Origin: Chamaecrista fasciculata
Lineage: Eukaryota > Streptophyta > Magnoliopsida > Fabales > Fabaceae
Length of the DNA: 64,000 nucleotides
Direction: 5' to 3'
Assembly (NCBI GenBank): GCA_003254925.1
Contig: QANZ01007028.1
Span: 131,155-195,154 of the forward strand
A program made the position numbers and the translations under genes. The notes beneath the pieces were generated by a model, which was given only the letters and a program-made list of their open reading frames with translations, did not search any database and was not told the origin of the DNA. Each line of letters starts with the position of its first letter. The first letter of the stretch is position 1. This document shows positions 58,126-64,000 of the stretch, piece by piece.

Positions 58126-59870
58126 AGATGTTTTTTGAGTCTTGACAGTGCAGAAGCTGGTATTTGCATGGCAGTGAATAGATGGTAATTCTAAAATTCT
58201 AACATGCATTATCGAAGACTAATTTTAGAAGAGTGTATCTTCAGGTTTTAATATATATTTCTTTTTATCCTTTTTTTTTCTTTATTTAGTTTACTAGGAT
58301 TTTTTGCTCACTATTGAAAACATCGATAGGGTTGATAATAGCTGAGGATATGCTACCCAGTAACCGTATTCTGTCATTTTGAATTGCGTTTATCAATCTT
58401 CAGGCTTTCTATGTTTTATTTCCTACAGCCCACCAGAATTTGTGGCGAGAATTAGGGAAGTTTGAATTTATTTTTTTTTTCGGCTATCAACAAGATAGTT
58501 GATTGTCTTGTGAGTAATATCGCTATACAAGAATTGATTTTGATTGAGGGTAAAGATAGTGTCAAGTTCTTTCCTTTGCTTCATAGTTTGAGCTCCCCTG
58601 AAGCATTCCAAGCTTCCCATGTGTGGATTAGGTATAACTTAATTGTCAGGTAGGCGTGTCCTTTCATCAAATCTTTACTATAAAACGTGACCTAAGATTT
58701 ATTTTTAAATTTTTTTATTTTTTTTATGTGGATTTCCTGGATTGTTTTTTTTTTTTGGGTATTGGTCCCATGTTTTCTGAGGTACTTGTGATTGGGAGGT
58801 GTGATGTGTGCGGTTGCACGTCACAGCGTCTTGAAAACATTTCAATAAAACTGGAATTTGCAACCGAATTCTTAATTCGTTTGAATTATTGGAATCGACT
58901 AAGAAAATATTGAGTGTGGCATGAAGCACTTCGAATCCCGTTGTAATTCGTTTGACTACAAATAGTATATCAACTTAAAAGAATGAATAGAAGAAAGGGT
59001 TACTTTTGCTGGGTAAAGATTATACAATATAAAAGAACTGTCCCTTGATTGGTTATGGAAGGACGAGGGGCGTGAAAAGTTGATCACTGTCCATTGGATT
59101 GTGAAACTAATATATGACTCACTTTTTCACTTGTAGAAGAAGATAACGGGATGTTTTAGAGATATCAAGTGGTTGAAAATGAGAGATGCGTAATATATAG
59201 GATTACTACCGGCACTTGGCCTAAATACGTAAAAAGAAGGCACATGTGATATACGATATATTGGCATAATGTGGTGGTTGGCAAGTCCCACTTTGGGTGG
59301 AAAGTGGAAACAAACCAGAGTTACAAAATGTGATTAGAAGCATCCAGAGAGTGTCCGAATCCTTAATGAAATTATAAAGTTCAACTTCAGAATTAGATTG
59401 AGTTCCCAAATTAACAAACGTCTTCGCTGAAACATGAATCATACGCGCTCTTCGCTCCAGTTTCATCGGTGTCAAACCATCCTTGCTCTCGTTACACCTT
59501 CAAACGCGTCTTGTCTTTCTTAAATTAATCATCTCCCTATACTTCTTAATTACTATATTCTTCACTGCATAGTGCATACAACTGTGTGCATGTCGACATG
59601 TCTACATTAATATCTACAACGATATTCTTTGCAATGTGAGTCGAAACATCCTGTGCGCTACATGCCTTTTTCTTTTTTATATTATATCGCATTACAATAA
59701 ATTTTAATTATGATATAATATCAGTTTTTAATTTATTCGTGAAATTATGATATATTGAAATGAATCAATGATCCGTATCTCGTAACATTGGGACAATAAT
59801 TTCAATATGATATTATAACAAATGGCTCGTCGACGTTGACTATGTAATTATTTAGATTCCCATTATCTTA
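58126..59870. other. 3' flank of the AHL gene and intergenic sequence
   Basis: T-rich 3' UTR-like sequence, then AT-rich DNA. No gene recognised. Confidence 0.45.
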
Positions 59871-59872
59871 TA

Positions 59873-60276
59873 CTCCCTCCGTCCCTTTTTATTTGCTTCA
59901 TTGTAGAATTTTTTTTGTTCATTTTTATCTGCTTTGTTATGAAATCAAGAGGTCATCAATGAACTTTTTTACCATTTTATCCCTATTTAATATTATAGTC
60001 ATAATGGACGATTTGACTTTTGGTAGAGAATTATTTTGGGGTTCTGTAGTAATCAATTGGAGTAGGTTTCATAAAAAAATTGTGAGAGTATTTAAATTAG
60101 TTGGAGGAATTTAATTTTTGAAATATGAGCATTAAATTGATGATATAATTAAGTCTAATTTAATAAGGGTAATATAGTCTTTTTATTTTAGATTTCACAT
60201 TAACTTTAGTGATTTAATCATTATATTAATTTGTGTGCAACAACCTTAAAAAGCAGATAAAAAGGGACGGCGGGAG
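59873..60276. mobile_element. Stowaway-type MITE
   Basis: Starts CTCCCTCCGTCCCTTTTTAT and ends ATAAAAAGGGACGGCGGGAG, flanked by TA on both sides (59871-59872, 60277-60278). These are the classic Stowaway (Tc1/mariner) termini and duplication. No ORF. Confidence 0.9.
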
Positions 60277-60278
60277 TA

Positions 60279-60790
60279 ATAGTAGGTAAGTAACCTTCGG
60301 GACGCATTAAAGTTGAAGTAGTTGGTTTTATTACAGACTTGATCAAGTAAAATGCAAAATCTCGCTGTCAGAAATGGGTTTAAGTATTATTATTAGTGAG
60401 ATCATATTATAGGTAAGCTAAGGGGGTTAAACAAATAAAAAATAATAATGGTTAGACTTATTAATGTGCTTGGAAAGCTCTATGCGGTGCCAAACAATGA
60501 GCTGAATGTGATGTTGACCACTGACACTTTGCTTTATCAGAGGTCGGCAATGCAAAATGTTTTCACCACGCGCGTCATATGATGTCAAACTCCCCAACCA
60601 CCCTATCTTGCGTACGTGTTTACTTTTTCATAGAACACATACGTGTTTTTTTTTTTTTTTCCATAGATGGACAAACGTTAGTACTTATTACCATATAACT
60701 TACTTAAATACTTACACACACTCCTTCCCATCGATGTGGGGCTTGAAACCACCACAAATGCATAGAACATACGTGTTTACTTTTACAAAC
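60279..60790. other. Intergenic sequence, no gene seen
   Basis: A T15 run at about 60644 and otherwise unremarkable AT-rich DNA. Confidence 0.45.
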
Positions 60791-60791
60791 T

Positions 60792-61326
60792 AGGTTAAAG
60801 GGTCAATTTGGTCCTAAATGTATGTCTTAATGTTTATTTTGATCCATTATATTTCAAAATATTCAAATTGATAATAAATATTTGCAAAATGTTTCATTTT
60901 GGTCCCAACTATTGAATATGGCCTGTTTCAAATTCAAACATGACGAGTTTAGAGCTACATATCGTTTTCGAAGAGTAATTTCTCTATTAAGTTGGGGGCT
61001 GTCAGCAAATGACGTCAAATCGATCCTAAAAGTAGACCTTTCATTTTATAGTTAAACAAACAAAGTTGATTATATTTCTCTCGTTTCAAATTTGAATGTG
61101 ACGAATTTAGAGCTACGAATTCCTCTTAAAAAGTACTTTGAAATTGAAATGAGAGATGAGAGAAATATGACCAAATTCAATAGTTTGGGACTAAAATGAA
61201 ACATTTTACCAATATTTATGATCAAAATGAATCATTTTACTAATATATAGGATCAATTTGAACATTTTAAAACCTAATAGACTAAAATGAACATTAGGAC
61301 GTACGTTTAAAATGAACCTTTGACCT
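60792..61326. mobile_element. Long-TIR non-autonomous element
   Basis: The left end AGGTTAAAGGGTCAATTTGG is complemented imperfectly over about 50 bases by the right end (AAAATGAACCTTTGACCT). The inner part has a directly repeated ACGA-TTTAGAGCTAC word (about 60943 and 61101). No ORF. No exact target duplication found. Confidence 0.65.
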
Positions 61327-61329
61327 GCA

Positions 61330-61641
61330 AATTACAATGCCGTCCCATCTCAATTCTCATCATCACGCGCTTCCTTATATCTTTCATCTATTTATCCCTG
61401 CCTTGTTAGTCCAACGGCTACTTTCTAAGCAAGCTCATCCATACAATAAATCAAAATACATATTATAATAATAGGAAAACACACTCACATGTAGCTCCTT
61501 CTCCTGTCTCTGTTACTCGTTCGTTGGCTTATTCAATTTAGATTTTAGACTATTTCATAAATATTTCATGGTGACGCCTCTTCCTTCCTCTTCAAAAATA
61601 CCCCCTCATTCATTCTCGACATAAACCACATATCTCATCTC
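61330..61641. other. Upstream region of the SAUR-like gene
   Basis: Promoter-side sequence with a pyrimidine-rich leader just before 61642. Confidence 0.4.
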
Positions 61642-61971
61642 ATGGATTGCCTCGTCTTGCCGGTTTCCTTGATCAGAAGACGCTCCACGGGCTCCCGCTT
61701 TGGTTATCGTCCCCTCGCCGCCGACGACGCCGACGACGGTCCAGTCACGGTGGTGGTCGGAAAAGAGAAGAGAGTATTTCAAGTGGACCCTTTTATTTTA
61801 CGGGAATACCCTTTTCGGCTTTTGATCCATAACTATAAGGATGGGGTGATCTTTGTGGATGTGGACGCCATTTTGTTCGAGCACATGTTGTGGCTCTTGC
61901 AAAATGATTCCTCGTCTCTCTTCAAACTCAATCTCAAGGATATTATTGACTTCTACGCTCAAGACAATTAA
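61642..61971 (+). CDS. Small SAUR-like protein
   Basis: An intronless 109-residue frame from ATG 61642 to TAA. A basic N-terminus (MDCLVLPVSLIRRRS) is followed by VTVVVGKEKRVFQVDPFILREYPFRLLI and VFVDVDAILFEHMLWLLQND-like sequence. This resembles the SAUR domain, in which a V-V-G-E/K-x-x-R-F-x-V-P core precedes a helix near a 'LL' pocket; small size and lack of introns also fit. SAUR proteins are small auxin-induced regulators of cell expansion. The match is weaker than for canonical SAURs (no FxHPLF motif), so a separate SAUR-like family is possible. A CT-rich leader precedes it; no defects. Confidence 0.7.
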   Translation: MDCLVLPVSLIRRRSTGSRFGYRPLAADDADDGPVTVVVGKEKRVFQVDPFILREYPFRLLIHNYKDGVIFVDVDAILFEHMLWLLQNDSSSLFKLNLKDIIDFYAQDN

Positions 61972-61974
61972 TTA

Positions 61975-63185
61975 CTAACAGAGGTACTCTGTTTTACTAA
62001 TTTCTTAGAATCTCGTTTTAATGTGACAAGCAACAGTTTCTTCTGATACTTGTACACCCTTCCCTTTCCTATCTCCAATAACTCATATGTAATATATATG
62101 AATGAATATACATATATTCAGATATTCATTTCCCACTCCCACCCTTTTACTTGCTTTTACTGAATAATCCTATTGTAATGCAATTGTCTAATCCATCCTC
62201 TGATCTCAGAGTAAAATCAAATGCAACGAAAGAAAGATATTATTGCATCAAGTAAAGGTCATTTAGTTTGATTAATCGCTAGGTGTTGTAGGTGTATGGG
62301 GGACAAATAAATCAAACATTTTCGGTGCCTTATTTGATTCGTTGCGACAATGAAAAGGCTTTATTTTGGAAAGGTGGAGGTTTGTATCATCCTGCTTTCT
62401 ACAGGTGGATTGTTAGTTGAAATGTTGCTACCCAATAATTAATTTAAGTTCATATTACTGTTACTCGTGACTCGTAAGAGAAAAGCAACACATCGGAGAA
62501 AGATCAATGTTTGCACTAAATGATCTGGGTAGGCTTAATTCCCAGCTCTAAGCCAACTCTTCCGTTGGTTTATATCAACAACGTATTGCATTCAGCGTTC
62601 TGGCTAAATGATCATTGACTTTATTATTTCTATATTTTTATAAATTAATTGAATTTTCTCAAAATTTACCTATGGGGATGACCTGGATGTTGGAGCCTCC
62701 TAGAATATGAAGAGAATCAAAAGCAAATGGTAATAATTTTTTCTTTCCAAAGATATATATCATTGCATAATTAAAAAAATAATAAGGGTTGAGAATGAGA
62801 TCTGGTCTGGTTTTAATCAGGTTGGATTAAGTAACAGATCTTACTAAGTCAATTTTTCTATAAAATTTATGAATTTAATTTAGATTATCTGTTTATTTTA
62901 TATATATTGATAAAAGAATTAATTATACATGAGTTTAATAATATTTATTTAAATAAAAATATTAATGTAATCAAGGTAAAATTAGTCTTTATGTATTTTT
63001 TAGTATGCAATTAATAAAAAAATATAAATACATTTAATAGAGAATTATTAAAAAAAAAAGTACATCAACTGAGTCTTTGTTCACTCCTAGAAGACACAAA
63101 AGCCATATAAGCATTACAAAGACTCTAAAAAAACAAGTGGAAAGATACTTTATTAGTTATTACTTCTCAAGATACATAAGATCAA
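61975..63185. other. Intergenic AT-rich sequence, no gene seen
   Basis: 3' flank of the SAUR-like gene, then A/T-rich DNA with no credible ORF. Confidence 0.45.
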
Positions 63186-63187
63186 GT

Positions 63188-63514
63188 AATGGGTAAATTG
63201 GATTTACCCACCCTAAACTAGTTTAATTGCAATGTTTCCCCTGATCTATGAAAAATAATAATTAATTTCCAATTTATTAATTTCGTAGCAATATCCTCTC
63301 AACCATTAGTAACACCGTTAATTTTTTTTTTATCTTGAACTCCTTGTAAGTTGCATAAATACTTTATAAAATGGTTAAGTGACATAATTTTATATAACAT
63401 ATACAACTCACATGAGACTTAAAAAATAAAAAGTTAATGGTGTTACTAATGGTTGGAGAGACATTGCTAAGAAATTAATAGATTAATGGTAGATAAATAC
63501 AATTTCCCCTTAAT
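63188..63514. mobile_element. Foldback/MITE with arms of about 55 bp
   Basis: 63270-63322 (ATTTATTAATTTCGTAGCAA ... CCATTAGTAACACCGTTAA) is complemented by 63431-63485 with few mismatches. Outer ends also pair (GGTAAATTGGATTT / AAATACAATTTCCCC). The central loop is AT-rich. No ORF. Confidence 0.75.
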
Positions 63515-64000
63515 ATTTTGCTCGTACTTTAACATGATTTGGGCTGTTTATCTAGCCCAATAGTAAGTTAGTAACCTAACTCCTCGTTTGTTTCCATTTT
63601 GTGGTGTAGATCCATAAGTTTCTCTTTTTTGGGGTAAAGAGATCCATAAGTTTTATCTATAATATAAGCACTTAAGCAGTAGTACAATATATAATCTTAA
63701 AAGTAGGCCCAATACGGAAAATCACAGATATGCGCTCACTGGTCTGCTTGCATGTGGACTCTTCCTAGTTCTTACGCTTCAATCAAGTTTTGGCTCGAGT
63801 GAAGTGAAAAAGAAAAGTGGTTTTCCTCTGGAATTGAGCCTATTTGACCAAACTAATAAGAAACCGAGGAAGGGACCAAAAAATGATAAAAATTAAAAGC
63901 GTTAATTTCGGCTACGTGCGATCGTTACTCGTCGATCGTCGAGGTCAGTCAATCACCTACTTTCAGTATGTTCTAGTCATTTTCTGGCATGGTTTCCTCC
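63515..64000. other. Window end, no gene seen
   Basis: Contains a micro-insertion at 63608-63653. The last 120 bases are GC-richer, with CGATCGTTACTCGTCGATCG words, unassigned. Confidence 0.4.
63608..63653 (-). repeat. Micro-retroposon insertion k
   Basis: The direct repeat AGATCCATAAGTTT (63608-63621 and 63640-63653) flanks the 18-base insert CTCTTTTTTGGGGTAAAG, on the minus strand CTTTACCCC plus A6. Confidence 0.65.

Overview
This window looks like nuclear DNA from a flowering plant, most likely a eudicot. It is AT-rich, its genes have GT-AG introns, and it holds plant-type families (GATA factor, LOL1, FdC2-type ferredoxin, AT-hook PPC protein). The space between genes is filled with LTR retrotransposons, solo LTRs, MITEs and foldback elements. 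I cannot name the species. The sequence is a draft: one 405-base N run lies at 43923-44327, and isolated single Ns sit at joins where the flanking sequence is often repeated.

Layout. 1-1.2 kb: the 3' end of a KAPP-like PP2C phosphatase (+), with a MITE in its 3' flank. 1.2-9 kb: repeats, including a LINE remnant (-) and a long element with degenerate repeated ends. 9.06-9.97 kb: a two-exon class-A GATA factor (+). 10.7-24.2 kb: a decayed Ty3/gypsy element of the Tat/Ogre type. It has a 5' LTR, gag-protease, a candidate in-frame intron, RT-RNase H-integrase, an antisense ORF, and a chimeric 3' LTR. Three internal segments appear twice, each at a single N. 24.6-30 kb: repeats and a broken hAT-like transposase gene (-).

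32.6-43.3 kb is the gene-dense core: LOL1 (+, five exons), an FdC2-type ferredoxin (-, six exons, with an LTR-like sequence in intron 2), and a conserved plant protein of unknown function (-, two exons). 44.3-46.2 kb: a foldback element with minisatellite arms and a solo LTR with a perfect target-site duplication. 46.4-50.3 kb: an AP2M-like gene (-) that keeps its introns but has lost splice acceptors, part of one exon and its last exon. 52.5-53.1 kb: a solo LTR of the same family as the 10.7 kb gypsy element. 54.1-58.1 kb: an AT-hook/PPC (AHL) gene (+, five exons). 59.9-60.3 kb: a Stowaway-type MITE. 61.6-62.0 kb: a small SAUR-like gene (+). 63.2-63.5 kb: a foldback element.

The genes do not form an operon or cluster; they are independent housekeeping or regulatory plant genes. 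The most unusual signal is a set of about eleven tiny insertions, 10-20 bases each. Each is little more than a short CC- or GGC-containing stub plus an A-run, and each is flanked by an 8-20 base direct repeat. They look like extremely 5'-truncated retroposon insertions. Three share a TTGGCC-A(n) core.
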